Assembly: GCF_003333265.1 (NCBI RefSeq)
Contig: NZ_QOLB01000074.1
Coordinates: 1-58,677 of the forward strand
DNA from: Candidatus Halocynthiibacter alkanivorans
GTDB lineage: Bacteria > Pseudomonadota > Alphaproteobacteria > Rhodobacterales > Rhodobacteraceae
Length of the DNA stretch: 58,677 nucleotides
Direction of reading: 5' to 3'
Part shown: positions 1-8,137 of the stretch, in pieces
Position numbering within the stretch: position 1 is the stretch's first letter
Layout of the letters: every line of letters starts with the position of its first letter
The notes under the pieces: model-generated
The model's database searches: none
Seen by the model: the letters and a program-made list of their open reading frames with translations, nothing else
What the model was told of the DNA's origin: nothing
Program-made: the position numbers and the translations under genes

Positions 1-1001
1 AGGCGCCCGTCCATCACCTTGCGCCAGCGGCGGGGAAACAGCGCCAGCGTCGCCATCACCGGCAGCGAACGCGGCAGCAGCGGCGCATCCGCAGGCAGTT
101 GCAACTGCGGGTAGGGGCGTGCCGGGTGGGCGTGGTGATCGGAATGACGTGGCGCGTTCAGCATCATATGGCTGGTAAAGTAATGCGGCGTGTTCCAGCT
201 GTGGGCGCTGCTGACCGGCTCCAGCCGGCCGTTTTCCAGCCGCCGCCTTTGCAGACCGTAATGCTGCACATAATCCGACAGCAGCAGTTGCACGGTGGCA
301 TGGGCTGACAGCGCCAGCCAGGCCAGCGTGGTGCCGGTGAGCTGCGCCAGAACCAAAAACGCGAGGCTGCCGGCCAGATAGACCAGATAGGGGTGGCGCA
401 TCCAGCCGCGCCCGCCGCGTTTCAGATCAAGGGTTTCCTGCCGCAGCCCGGCGCGAAAAGAGCCCCACCAGGCCCGGGGCAGAAAGTGGTAGAAACTTTC
501 GCCTTTGCGCGCGGAATTGGGATCCAGCTCAGAGGCGACATAACGGTGGTGCACTTTGGGATGGGCGGAGGCGTGGTGGCCGAACAGCAGCGAGATATAG
601 ACCCAGGTGCCGAGCCGGCGCAGCCAGGGGTTGGCGCGGTGGATCAGCTCATGGGCATTGGCATTGCTGACCTGACCAAAAAACAATCCGTGGGCCAGGA
701 AGATCAACAGCCGTTCCCAGCCGGACAGCCCGGTGTGGCCGGCAATTGCCGCCAGCGCCAGCGCCATCAGCGCAAAATGCGACAGCGCCAGCAGCACCGA
801 CAAGGGGTCGGCGGCGGGGAATTCGGTATCCGGGTGGCCGTTGCGCGTCGCGTGTGCAATCAGCCGGTCGAGCAGGGCAGTGACCCCTGCGATATAAGCA
901 AACGCCGCCACGGCCCAGACACCGCCAGACCAGGAGGCCAGCGCCAGCAGGGGCACCGGGCTCAGAGAACAGAGGGCAAAAAGGCGGACAGATCCGGTCA
1001 T
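1..1001 (-). CDS. alkB: Alkane 1-monooxygenase (AlkB-type), C-terminus cut by window edge
   Basis: Integral-membrane non-heme di-iron hydroxylase, expected to oxidise the terminal methyl of medium-chain alkanes with rubredoxin as electron donor. Translating the minus strand from the ATG at 1001 gives an open frame of about 333 residues that runs off the left edge. Visible family marks, in order: several N-terminal hydrophobic segments, the histidine boxes HELIHR and GHHASAHPKVHH, the AlkB signature QHYGLQRRRLENGR followed by HSWN, and the third box RHSDHHAHP. All the iron-ligand boxes are present, so the enzyme looks intact as far as it can be read. The start follows no strong Shine-Dalgarno sequence. 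No rubredoxin or rubredoxin reductase gene lies beside it in this window. Xylene monooxygenase-type relatives share the boxes, but the HSWN signature favours AlkB. Confidence 0.88.
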   Translation of the reverse strand, partial: MTGSVRLFALCSLSPVPLLALASWSGGVWAVAAFAYIAGVTALLDRLIAHATRNGHPDTEFPAADPLSVLLALSHFALMALALAAIAGHTGLSGWERLLIFLAHGLFFGQVSNANAHELIHRANPWLRRLGTWVYISLLFGHHASAHPKVHHRYVASELDPNSARKGESFYHFLPRAWWGSFRAGLRQETLDLKRGGRGWMRHPYLVYLAGSLAFLVLAQLTGTTLAWLALSAHATVQLLLSDYVQHYGLQRRRLENGRLEPVSSAHSWNTPHYFTSHMMLNAPRHSDHHAHPARPYPQLQLPADAPLLPRSLPVMATLALFPRRWRKVMDGR

Positions 1002-1117
1002 GGCGCCAGGATAACAGCGCTGCGGGTCTGAACAAGGGGGATGATCCAGCGGCACCAGGGCTTTTCATGTGTTCTGCCACGCGTTTAGGCTGGCCTCAGA
1101 CGGGCTGGCGTGTTTCG

Positions 1118-1177
1118 GGGCTGGTTGGGACTGGGCTGGTTGGGACTGGGCTGGTTGGGATAGGGCTGGTTGGGACT
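1118..1177. repeat. 15-bp tandem repeat, four copies
   Basis: Four head-to-tail copies of GGGCTGGTTGGGACT start at 1118, 1133, 1148 and 1163. Copies 1, 2 and 4 are identical and copy 3 ends ATA instead of ACT. The array fills part of the 1002-1302 gap between the divergently arranged alkB and yhhN-type genes. Apart from this array I see no gene in the gap. Reading frames through the array are artefacts of the 15-bp period. Confidence 0.9.
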
Positions 1178-1302
1178 GGCATGTCGCACTGAATGCAATA
1201 TGCGGCAGCTGCAGGCGCTCAGCCCTCAGCGCGCTGCCATCGGTGCAGCGACGACGGCATGGCAGGCAACAGGGCTGCCACTGCCAATGAGGCGGAGGTG
1301 AT

Positions 1303-1938
1303 ATGGACGCAGCACTCTGGTCACTCGCGGCGGGTTTTGCGCTGTGGTATTTTTTCCAGAGCAACGGGGCTGCGAGCCTGTTGCGCAGCTTGGTGAAAAC
1401 CGTGCCGCTGCTTGTGCTGGCGCTGATTGCCGCGCAGGGCGGGGCGCCCGCAGGGCTGACACTGGCGTTTTGCGCTTCGGCTGCAGGTGACCTCTGCCTG
1501 TCGCGCCCGGGGCAAAGGTTCTTCCTCGCCGGTATGGGTTCTTTCGCCGCGGCCCATGTCGCCTTCATAAGTGTGTTTCTCGCCACGTCTGGGCTGACGC
1601 TGTGGGGCAGTGCCGCAGATCAGCCGGTGCTCACAGTGGCGCTGATCGTGCTGCTGCTGTCCACCGAGTTCTGGCTGGCGCCTTTTGCCGGCGATTTAAA
1701 GCTGCCGCTGCGGGCCTATGCGCTGGTGATCGGGGCGATGGCGCTGGCAGCAGGCGGGCTGCCTCAGGGGGCTGATCCGGCTCGAATCGGTGTCGCAATG
1801 TTCGTGCTGTCAGACCTGCTGATCGCCGTCCAGATGTTTCGTCTGAATCCACCGGGCTGGAGATTCCGCGCCACAGGCTATGCGCTCTGGAGTCTTTATT
1901 TTATGGGCCAGGCGCTGATTCTGACGGCGTTTGTGTAA
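1303..1938 (+). CDS. YhhN family protein (lysoplasmalogenase-type)
   Basis: A 211-residue polytopic membrane protein of the YhhN/TMEM86 family; characterised members hydrolyse the vinyl-ether bond of lysoplasmalogens. The protein is almost entirely hydrophobic, with about seven to eight predicted membrane segments. It has the family features of an early GDLCLS segment after the CASA stretch and a C-terminal YALWSLYFMGQALI-like helix. The start at 1303 is well supported by GGAGGTGAT directly upstream. It stands alone between alkB and ftsY. Family assignment rests on my reading of the sequence pattern; enzymatic activity in bacteria is inferred from the family only. Confidence 0.72.
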   Translation: MDAALWSLAAGFALWYFFQSNGAASLLRSLVKTVPLLVLALIAAQGGAPAGLTLAFCASAAGDLCLSRPGQRFFLAGMGSFAAAHVAFISVFLATSGLTLWGSAADQPVLTVALIVLLLSTEFWLAPFAGDLKLPLRAYALVIGAMALAAGGLPQGADPARIGVAMFVLSDLLIAVQMFRLNPPGWRFRATGYALWSLYFMGQALILTAFV

Positions 1939-2010
1939 AATCCCTGAGTCCGGAAGGTCTTTTACCGCAGAGCGAATCCCCTTAAACGAGATCGGTCTCC
2001 GGAGAGTGAA

Positions 2011-3285
2011 ATGTCCCTGTTCAGCAAGTTGAAATCGAAATTGTTTAAGTCCTCTTCCAGGCTGGAAGCGGGACTGGAAGCCATTGTCGATGACGGTGGT
2101 GTGGTGGAGAGCCGTGCGGCTGCAGTCAGCCCGGAAACCGGTGCTGAGACCGCCGGTGTCGCGCCGGCAGCGGAGGCGGCGCCAGACGTCACGACCACAG
2201 AGACCACGCAGGACGTGGCGCCTGCAGAGGCGAATACCGCAGCCCCGGCTGTTGCGAGTGAAGCGCCAGAAGCCAAAGACCCGGTGGCCGAAAAACCAGG
2301 GACCACGCCGGACCAACCGGTTGCAGAGGCCAGCCCGGCGCCAAAAGCTGCCGCAGATCCGGCTGCAACGACTGAAACGGCAGAGACTAAAGTCTCCCGA
2401 CCTGGATTTCTGGGCCGTATTCTGGGCCGCAGCACTGGCGCGCCGGAAACCCGCCGGGTGCTTGACGACGCGATGCTGGAAAGCCTCGAAGAATTGCTGA
2501 TCGCAGCCGATATGGGCGTGGACACCGCGTTGCGCGTGACCGCCAATATGGCCGAGGGCCGGATGGGCAAAAAGCTCTCGGTGACCGAAATCAAACAATT
2601 GCTGGCCGCGGAAATCGCCCGCATTATGGAGCCGGTGGCCAAACCACTGCCGCTCTACGGCAAAAAACCGCAGGTGGTGCTGGTGGTCGGCGTCAACGGC
2701 TCCGGCAAAACCACCACCATTGGCAAACTGGCCAGCCAGTTCCGTGCCGCCGGCAAAAACGTGGTGATCGCAGCGGGGGATACCTTCCGCGCGGCGGCGG
2801 TGGAACAGCTCCAGGTCTGGGGCGAACGCGCCGGGGTGCCGGTGCTGACAGCGCCCGAAGGCTCGGATCCGGCCTCGCTGGCTTTTGATGCCATGACCCA
2901 GGCCGAAGCCGATGGGGCTGATCTGCTGCTGATCGACACTGCCGGCCGGTTGCAGAACCGCGCTGATCTGATGGAAGAACTGTCCAAGATCGTGCGGGTG
3001 ATCCGCAAAAAAGACCCGTCCGCGCCCCATAACACCCTTCTGGTGCTGGACGCGACGACGGGGCAGAACGCCATCAACCAGGCCGATGTGTTTTCCAAAC
3101 TGGCCGATGTATCCGGCCTGATCATGACCAAACTCGACGGCACCGCCAAAGGTGGGGTGCTTGTTGCACTTGCCGACCGGTTCGGCCTGCCAATCCATGC
3201 CATTGGGGTGGGGGAACAGATCGATGATCTGTCGCCATTTGACCCCGAAGAATTTGCCGCTGCGCTGACGGGACTCGATGCTTGA
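2011..3285 (+). CDS. ftsY: Signal recognition particle receptor FtsY
   Basis: SRP receptor GTPase that docks ribosome-nascent chain-SRP complexes at the inner membrane for co-translational insertion. 424 residues: an acidic, Ala/Pro/Glu-rich A domain (about 1-125), then the helical N domain and the G domain. The G domain contains the P-loop GVNGSGKTTTIGKLA, DTAGRLQNRADLMEEL, and TKLDGTAKGG with the closing GVGEQIDDLSPF. All GTPase motifs are intact. The start is preceded by CGGAGAGTGAA. The last 8 nt overlap the next gene, and the following genes continue in the same direction at very short spacing, so ftsY probably heads an operon ending with yciB. Confidence 0.97.
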   Translation: MSLFSKLKSKLFKSSSRLEAGLEAIVDDGGVVESRAAAVSPETGAETAGVAPAAEAAPDVTTTETTQDVAPAEANTAAPAVASEAPEAKDPVAEKPGTTPDQPVAEASPAPKAAADPAATTETAETKVSRPGFLGRILGRSTGAPETRRVLDDAMLESLEELLIAADMGVDTALRVTANMAEGRMGKKLSVTEIKQLLAAEIARIMEPVAKPLPLYGKKPQVVLVVGVNGSGKTTTIGKLASQFRAAGKNVVIAAGDTFRAAAVEQLQVWGERAGVPVLTAPEGSDPASLAFDAMTQAEADGADLLLIDTAGRLQNRADLMEELSKIVRVIRKKDPSAPHNTLLVLDATTGQNAINQADVFSKLADVSGLIMTKLDGTAKGGVLVALADRFGLPIHAIGVGEQIDDLSPFDPEEFAAALTGLDA

Positions 3286-3685
3286 ACTTTTGAAAACTAC
3301 CGACCGTTGGCCCGACTATTACGCGGTGACTGAATTGCTGTCTGAAGCGGCAATGTCACCGGTGTCAGAATCCACCGACTGGCCGGATGACCGGGCGCTC
3401 TATGCGGAATACGGGCTGTGGCTTGGCGAAGAGCTTGTCGGTTTTGGTCGTCTGATCTGGGACGGGGCCGGGTTGCCCTGTATCATCGATTTTGCCGTGG
3501 CCGCGCCCCATGACACCGGGTTTTGCTGTGACGCGCTGCTCGAAGTGATGCTGAACGATTATGCCGAATGCCCCACCGGCGGCGATGTGGTGCTGGGGCC
3601 GCAGGGCTATGAGATTGACCTCTCTGAACGGGTGGCCTTCTTGTCGGGCACCCCCGAAAGGGGCCTGGCCCGCAAATGGGCCTGA
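3278..3685 (+). CDS. Small GNAT-like acyltransferase candidate
   Basis: 135-residue soluble protein whose ATG lies inside the end of ftsY (8-nt overlap), so translation is probably coupled. The middle part (LVGFGRLIWDGAG then CIIDFAVAAP) resembles the beta4-beta5 core of a GNAT acetyltransferase, but the usual Q/RxxGxG/A acetyl-CoA loop is not clear. It could therefore be a divergent or degenerate member. It is followed by an EamA transporter with a 10-nt overlap. I am confident that it is a gene and only moderately confident in the fold. Confidence 0.6.
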   Translation: MLELLKTTDRWPDYYAVTELLSEAAMSPVSESTDWPDDRALYAEYGLWLGEELVGFGRLIWDGAGLPCIIDFAVAAPHDTGFCCDALLEVMLNDYAECPTGGDVVLGPQGYEIDLSERVAFLSGTPERGLARKWA

Positions 3686-4584
3686 CCGACTGGCTGATAT
3701 CACTTGAAGGCACCCCGGAAGGGGCTCGTGTGGCCACTGGTCTGGCCTTGATGGCGGCAATGTTGCATGCGCTGTTCGGGGCGCTGCAAAAGGGCCGTCA
3801 TGATCCCTGGCTGAGCCGCGGCGCCATTGATATCGCTTATGGGCTGATGTCCATACCGCTGGCGTTGTTTGTGGTGCCCTGGCCGGAACCCTTCATGTGG
3901 CCGATCTTTGCCGGCGCCTTTCTGATCCACACCGCCTATAAAATCTCTCAGGCCCAGACCTATTCCAAGGGCGCCTATCTGGTGGTCTATCCGGTGGTGC
4001 GTGGCACCGGGCCGCTGTTTGCGGTGCTGGTGGCCGGGGTGGTGTTTAACGAACGTTTTACCGGCGTGCAGTGGGGCGGGGTGGCGATCCTGCTTTCGGG
4101 CATCTTTGGTCTGGCGATCTATAATCTGCGCACCATCACCAAAGACCGTGATACCATGGTGCCGGCACTGGCGCTGGCGGTGCTGACCGGTGGTTTTGTC
4201 GCCGCCTATACCACCTATGACGCCTGGGGTATCCGCGCCACCGCGGACCCGTTTACCTTTCTGGCGTGGTTTTTTATGTTCGACGGATTCGCCATGCCGC
4301 TGATCGCGCTGTGGCGCTATCGCAGAATGGTGAACCGGCCGGACCCGGGTCCTTTGCTGCGAAAGGGTGTAATGGGCGCCTTCATTGCCTATTTGTCTTT
4401 TGGATCGATTATGCTGGCGACGCGGATCGGCAATGTCGGCGAAGCGGCGGTGCTGCGGGAAACCTCGACTGTATTTGCGGCGCTGATTGGCTGGCTGATC
4501 CTGAAAGAGCCGACCGGGCCGCGCCGGATCACCCTGATGGCGCTGATCGCGCTGGGCGCGGTTGTTGTGGAACTGGGCGGCTGA
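3676..4584 (+). CDS. EamA/DMT-superfamily transporter
   Basis: 302-residue inner-membrane protein with about ten hydrophobic helices in two five-helix repeats, typical of the drug/metabolite transporter (EamA) family. Its C-terminal repeat has the usual RETSTVFAALIGWLILKEP pattern, in which a conserved glutamate-rich loop precedes the last helices. Substrate cannot be read from sequence. It overlaps the preceding acyltransferase-like gene by 10 nt and is followed 30 nt later by yciB, so it belongs to the ftsY operon. Confidence 0.85.
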   Translation: MGLTDWLISLEGTPEGARVATGLALMAAMLHALFGALQKGRHDPWLSRGAIDIAYGLMSIPLALFVVPWPEPFMWPIFAGAFLIHTAYKISQAQTYSKGAYLVVYPVVRGTGPLFAVLVAGVVFNERFTGVQWGGVAILLSGIFGLAIYNLRTITKDRDTMVPALALAVLTGGFVAAYTTYDAWGIRATADPFTFLAWFFMFDGFAMPLIALWRYRRMVNRPDPGPLLRKGVMGAFIAYLSFGSIMLATRIGNVGEAAVLRETSTVFAALIGWLILKEPTGPRRITLMALIALGAVVVELGG

Positions 4585-4614
4585 TCGCTGCCCGAATGAA
4601 TGAGAGATGATGTA

Positions 4615-5229
4615 ATGGCTGAGACCAGCGGCACGAAAAAAATCAATCCGATGCTGAAACTGGCGCTGGAACTGGGGCCGGTGGTGCTGTTCTTTGTCGC
4701 TTACAGTAAATTGAAAGACCAGGTCTTTACCATTGCCGGTCAGGACTATTCCGGATTTATCCTTGTCACTGCCGGGTTTATCCCGCTGATGGTGCTGAGC
4801 ACGCTGGTGCTGTGGAAACTTACCGGACATCTGTCAAAAATGCAGATCATGACGCTGTTGCTGGTGGTGGTGTTTGGCGGCTTGTCAGTCTGGTTCAATG
4901 ACGAACGCTTCTTCAAAATGAAACCGACGATGATTTACCTGCTGTTTGCCGGCTTGCTGGGCTTTGGCTTGCTGCGCGGGCAAAGCTATCTGCGTTCGGT
5001 GATGGAAGATATGATGCCGCTGCAGCACGAGGGCTGGATGATCCTGACCAAACGTTTTGCGCTGTTTTTCCTCAGCCTCGCCATCGCCAATGAGCTGATC
5101 TGGCGCAATATGTCGACCGATGCCTGGGTGAATTTCAAAACCTTCGGCCTGACGCTGGCGATGTTTGCCTTCTTTATGAGTCAGAGCAAACTGCTGTCGA
5201 CCTATGCGCTGGAAAAAGACACCGAATAA
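4615..5229 (+). CDS. yciB: Septation protein A / inner membrane-spanning protein YciB
   Basis: About 204-residue polytopic membrane protein of the YciB/IspA (intracellular septation) family, which affects cell-envelope integrity and division. Family signs are the opening NPMLKLALELGPVVLFF, several hydrophobic helices, the segment FFKMKPTMIY and the NELIWRNMSTDAWVNFKTFG stretch near the C-terminus. An ATG at 4600 is in frame, but the ATG at 4615 has GAGAG about nine bases upstream and matches the usual family N-terminus, so I prefer it. Last gene of the ftsY cluster. Confidence 0.88.
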   Translation: MAETSGTKKINPMLKLALELGPVVLFFVAYSKLKDQVFTIAGQDYSGFILVTAGFIPLMVLSTLVLWKLTGHLSKMQIMTLLLVVVFGGLSVWFNDERFFKMKPTMIYLLFAGLLGFGLLRGQSYLRSVMEDMMPLQHEGWMILTKRFALFFLSLAIANELIWRNMSTDAWVNFKTFGLTLAMFAFFMSQSKLLSTYALEKDTE

Positions 5230-5244
5230 CGGGTCGCCAAAGGA

Positions 5245-5271
5245 GTGGCCTGGCGGCCACGCTGGATTTTT
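5245..5271 (+). terminator. Possible intrinsic terminator after yciB
   Basis: A six-base stem GTGGCC/GGCCAC with a TGGC loop begins 16 nt after the yciB stop and is followed within six bases by a run of five T. The gap before the T run makes it a weak example. The rest of the 5230-5541 intergenic stretch shows no gene, repeat or other signal that I can support. Confidence 0.4.
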
Positions 5272-5541
5272 CAGACTGGGGTCGCGGCGGCGTGACGCGT
5301 CCCCGGCACGCCAGGCGGGGTGCGGGGGCGGGTCAAAAGATTTGCTCCGGGACCCACCAAAACGGAACTCCGTTTATGAGCCGCCCTTCACCGGACCTGC
5401 ATCACAGAATCTGGCGCCTGTTCAAGACAAATGGACCGTATCCCCACCGCGGTGCGGTGCGGAGCCTCGGCAATTTATCCTGAGCAGGCTTTCGATCCTG
5501 TGTTTGGGTCGCTGTGACGGGCGGCTCCGGAACGGAACTCC

Positions 5542-6243
5542 TCAGCCCCGCTGTTTGAACAGGATGTCCTGCGCCTTGCGGTCGGTTTTCAGGTCGCCCT
5601 TGCTGTCCGCCGCCAGCGCGCGGCCACGTACCACTGCAGGGCGGGCAGCGACCAGATCCAGCCAGCGTCGCATATTTGGCCTGTCGCTCAGATCCTGTTG
5701 CTGGCCCTCCCAGCCTGCGGCCCAGGACCAGATCGCCATATCGGCAATGGAATAGGACGCGCCGGCGACATATTCATTTTTCGCCAGCTGCTGGTCCAGC
5801 ACCCGATAGAGCCGGCCCACCTCATTGCGGTAGCGGTCCTGGGCGTAGGGCAGTTCATGGGGCGGATCCATCGAGGGTGCGTAATTGAGGAAATGATGCG
5901 CCTGGCCGGCCATCGGCCCCAGCCCGCCCATCTGCCACATCAGCCACTCAGAAACGGCGATCTTTTCGCGTGCGGATTCCCCGCCGAAAAGGCCGGTTTT
6001 TTGCGTAAGATACTGCAGAATGGCGCCGCTTTCAAAAATGCTGACCGGCGCGCCGCCGGGCCCGTCATGGTCCACAATCGCCGGCATCCGGTTGTTGGGC
6101 GCAATGGCGAGGAAGTCGGGTTCAAACTGATCCCCGGCGCCGATATTCACCAGCTTCAGCGTGTAGTCCAGCGCCATTTCTTCCAGCGCAATGGAGATTT
6201 TCCAGCCGTTCGGTGTCGGCCAGTAATAGAGATCAATGCTCAT
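5542..6243 (-). CDS. Glutathione S-transferase (YfcG/Ure2p-like)
   Basis: 233-residue GST with an N-terminal thioredoxin-like domain (about 1-85) and an all-helical C-terminal domain. The start MSIDLYYWPTPNGWK is typical of the YfcG/Ure2p group, in which the Thr and Asn of TPNG contact glutathione. NNRMPAIVD supplies the cis-proline and ESGAIL the gamma-glutamyl binding site. The ATG at 6243 is preceded by AAAGGAATACCGC. An upstream in-frame ATG at 6297 would add residues with no family support. Likely role: disulfide-bond oxidoreductase or detoxification, inferred from the subfamily. It stands alone. Confidence 0.85.
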   Translation of the reverse strand: MSIDLYYWPTPNGWKISIALEEMALDYTLKLVNIGAGDQFEPDFLAIAPNNRMPAIVDHDGPGGAPVSIFESGAILQYLTQKTGLFGGESAREKIAVSEWLMWQMGGLGPMAGQAHHFLNYAPSMDPPHELPYAQDRYRNEVGRLYRVLDQQLAKNEYVAGASYSIADMAIWSWAAGWEGQQQDLSDRPNMRRWLDLVAARPAVVRGRALAADSKGDLKTDRKAQDILFKQRG

Positions 6244-6320
6244 GCGGTATTCCTTTTGTGCTTCTTCCCAAAATGGGAAGCCTGGCGCAGAAGACAAGAG
6301 CGAATACAGGTTTGCTTAGT

Positions 6321-6536
6321 TCATTGTTTTTTGTTCTTCATATTTTTCTTGAAATCCACCCATTCCCAAACGAATCCGGCAGGCAGTCCGACAATTAAAA
6401 AAAGGTCGCCCAAGCCGGAAAAACGTGAATTGCCGTAAAATTCAGGACCTGCAAGTTTTAGGGTGAGCAAGATACCCCAGACAATAATTTGCTGCATCAG
6501 ACTTTTGCCTTTTGCGCGCAAAAACCTCATCAACAT
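6321..6536 (-). CDS. Small hypothetical membrane-associated protein
   Basis: 71-residue protein with two hydrophobic stretches (IIVWGILLTLKLAG and LFLIVGLPAGFVWEW) and a very basic C-terminus ending KKNMKNKKQ. I chose the ATG at 6536 because GGAG lies seven bases upstream. Longer in-frame versions upstream lack a ribosome binding site. I do not recognise the family. It could be a small inner-membrane protein; being an orphan, it may also be spurious. Confidence 0.45.
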   Translation of the reverse strand: MLMRFLRAKGKSLMQQIIVWGILLTLKLAGPEFYGNSRFSGLGDLFLIVGLPAGFVWEWVDFKKNMKNKKQ

Positions 6537-6737
6537 AGCAGACACTCCAACATTTCGTTTGTCACTGAACCGGCACTGGCTGCGCGGCTTTGCTGCCTCG
6601 AGACAGAATGGCCAGCCTGACACGGAAGGCAAGCGCTTAAACACCCGGGAAGCTGTGCAATTTTGCTAGCCTGGACCGCGACCACAGCCCGCGGCCGTTG
6701 ACAAGCCAGCAGCAGCGGGCTATCGGAAGACTATATG

Positions 6738-6790
6738 CCGTGGCGATTTGTCACCCGATTGCGGGCCACGTAAAATATTTCCGCTAAAGA
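6738..6790 (+). promoter_or_regulatory. SAM-II riboswitch upstream of metZ
   Basis: The sequence contains the SAM-II aptamer layout. P1 strand CGTGGC (6739-6744) is followed by the conserved GATTTG. The second P1 strand GCCACG (6765-6770) is a perfect 6-bp complement. Next come an A/T-rich linker, TAAAATATTT, and the conserved GCTAAAG (6783-6789) that forms the pseudoknot with the loop. SAM-II aptamers control methionine biosynthesis genes in alphaproteobacteria, which fits the following metZ. A transcription terminator directly follows, so ligand binding probably promotes premature termination. Confidence 0.85.
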
Positions 6791-6808
6791 GGTCGAGGAC
6801 GCATCCGC

Positions 6809-6840
6809 ACCCCGGCTCTTGATTAGAGGTGGGGTTTTTT
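6809..6840 (+). terminator. Riboswitch-controlled intrinsic terminator in metZ leader
   Basis: Stem ACCCC-GG-CTCT pairs with AGAG-GT-GGGGT around a TGATT loop, and six T follow (6835-6840). It lies between the SAM-II aptamer and the metZ ribosome binding site. That is the position expected of an expression platform acting by transcription attenuation. Confidence 0.8.
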
Positions 6841-6864
6841 GTTGCGCAAAAAGGAGCACGCGGC

Positions 6865-8046
6865 ATGTCAGAGAATTGGAATATACGCACAAAACTGGTG
6901 CATAAAGGATCCCGCCGCAGCCAGTATGGCGAGCTGAGCGAAGCGATCTTTCTGACCCAGGGTTTTGTCTATGACAGTGCCGAACAGGCGGAAAAACGTT
7001 TTCAGGATCTGGGCGAAGACGAATATATCTACGCCCGCTACGGCAATCCCACCACCCGCATGTTTGAAGACCGCATTGCCGCGCTGGAAGGCGCCGAAGA
7101 TGCGTTTGCCACCGCCTCGGGCATGGCTGCGGTCAATGGCGCGCTGATGGCGCTGCTTAAAGCCGGCGATCACGTGGTGTCTTCGCGGGCGCTGTTTGGC
7201 TCCTGCCTCTATGTTCTCGAAGACGTGCTGGCCCGGTTCGGCGTTGAAATCACCCTGGTGGACGGCCGCGATCTTGCCGCCTGGGAGGCCGCAATCCGGC
7301 CTGATACTGCGGCAGTCTTCCTGGAAAGCGTCTCCAATCCGACGCTGGAAGTCATCGATCTGAAAGCGGTGTGTGACCTGGCTCATGCTCAGGGCGCGCT
7401 GGTGGTGGTAGACAATGTCTTTGCCACGCCGATCTATTCCTACGCGCTGAAATGTGGCGCCGATCTGGTGGTTTATTCCACCACCAAACATGTGGACGGC
7501 CAGGGCCGGTGTCTTGGCGGTGTGGTGCTGGGCAAACGCGAGCTGATCCGCGGCCCGGTGGAAGCCTATCTGAAACACACCGGCGGCGCGATGAGCCCGT
7601 TCAACGCCTGGGTGATGCTGAAGTCGATGGAGACCATGGATCTGCGGGTGCGGGCCCAGTCGGCCACTGCGCTGGCGATGGCTGAGGCGCTGGAAGGCCA
7701 CCCGGCGCTCAACACGGTGGCCTATCCGCAATTGCCCTCCCATCCCCAGCATGACCTGGCGATGCAGCAGATGGGCATCGGTGGCACCGTGCTGACCATC
7801 GACGTCAAAGGCGGCAAAGACGCGGCGTTCAAATTCCTGAACGCGCTGGAGATCTTCACCATTTCCAACAACTTCGCCGACGCCAAATCCATCGTCACCC
7901 ACCCCGCCACCACCACCCATCAACGTCTGCCCGATGCGCAAAAAGCCGAAATTGGCATCACCCCGGGTTTGATTCGGGTGTCCTGCGGTCTGGAGGACAG
8001 CACTGACCTGATTGCTGACCTTCTGGCGGGATTGGACAGTATCTGA
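6865..8046 (+). CDS. metZ: O-succinylhomoserine sulfhydrylase MetZ
   Basis: PLP-dependent Cys/Met-metabolism enzyme that makes homocysteine from O-succinylhomoserine (or the acetyl ester) and sulfide. 393 residues with all family marks: YIYARYGNPTTRMFE, the TASGMAAVNGAL segment, SNPTLEV, VVDNVFATP (Asp to the PLP nitrogen) and STTKHVDGQGR with the PLP-binding lysine. I place the start at the ATG at 6865 behind AAGGAG. An in-frame start at 6829 lies inside the leader terminator and is not credible. Regulation by the upstream SAM-II riboswitch supports a methionine role over cystathionine synthesis. Confidence 0.95.
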   Translation: MSENWNIRTKLVHKGSRRSQYGELSEAIFLTQGFVYDSAEQAEKRFQDLGEDEYIYARYGNPTTRMFEDRIAALEGAEDAFATASGMAAVNGALMALLKAGDHVVSSRALFGSCLYVLEDVLARFGVEITLVDGRDLAAWEAAIRPDTAAVFLESVSNPTLEVIDLKAVCDLAHAQGALVVVDNVFATPIYSYALKCGADLVVYSTTKHVDGQGRCLGGVVLGKRELIRGPVEAYLKHTGGAMSPFNAWVMLKSMETMDLRVRAQSATALAMAEALEGHPALNTVAYPQLPSHPQHDLAMQQMGIGGTVLTIDVKGGKDAAFKFLNALEIFTISNNFADAKSIVTHPATTTHQRLPDAQKAEIGITPGLIRVSCGLEDSTDLIADLLAGLDSI

Positions 8047-8137
8047 CGGTTTTTGATACTCTGGCATCAGGGATTCGTGCTAAAAGCGCCAAATCGCTCC
8101 CACGTCTCCCTGATCCGCACTCCCCGGAGGACCAGCC

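Noticed and set aside
649-1080. 143-residue minus-strand frame near the left edge
   Set aside because: It is out of frame with the AlkB translation, which carries all histidine boxes; it is a shadow.
1810-3198. 462-residue minus-strand frame opposite ftsY
   Set aside because: Low-complexity His/Arg/Gly-rich translation with no motif; it is the shadow of ftsY, whose GTPase motifs are perfect.
6829-6864. Upstream extension of metZ to 6829
   Set aside because: That start lies within the terminator hairpin; the ATG at 6865 has AAGGAG and the family N-terminus.
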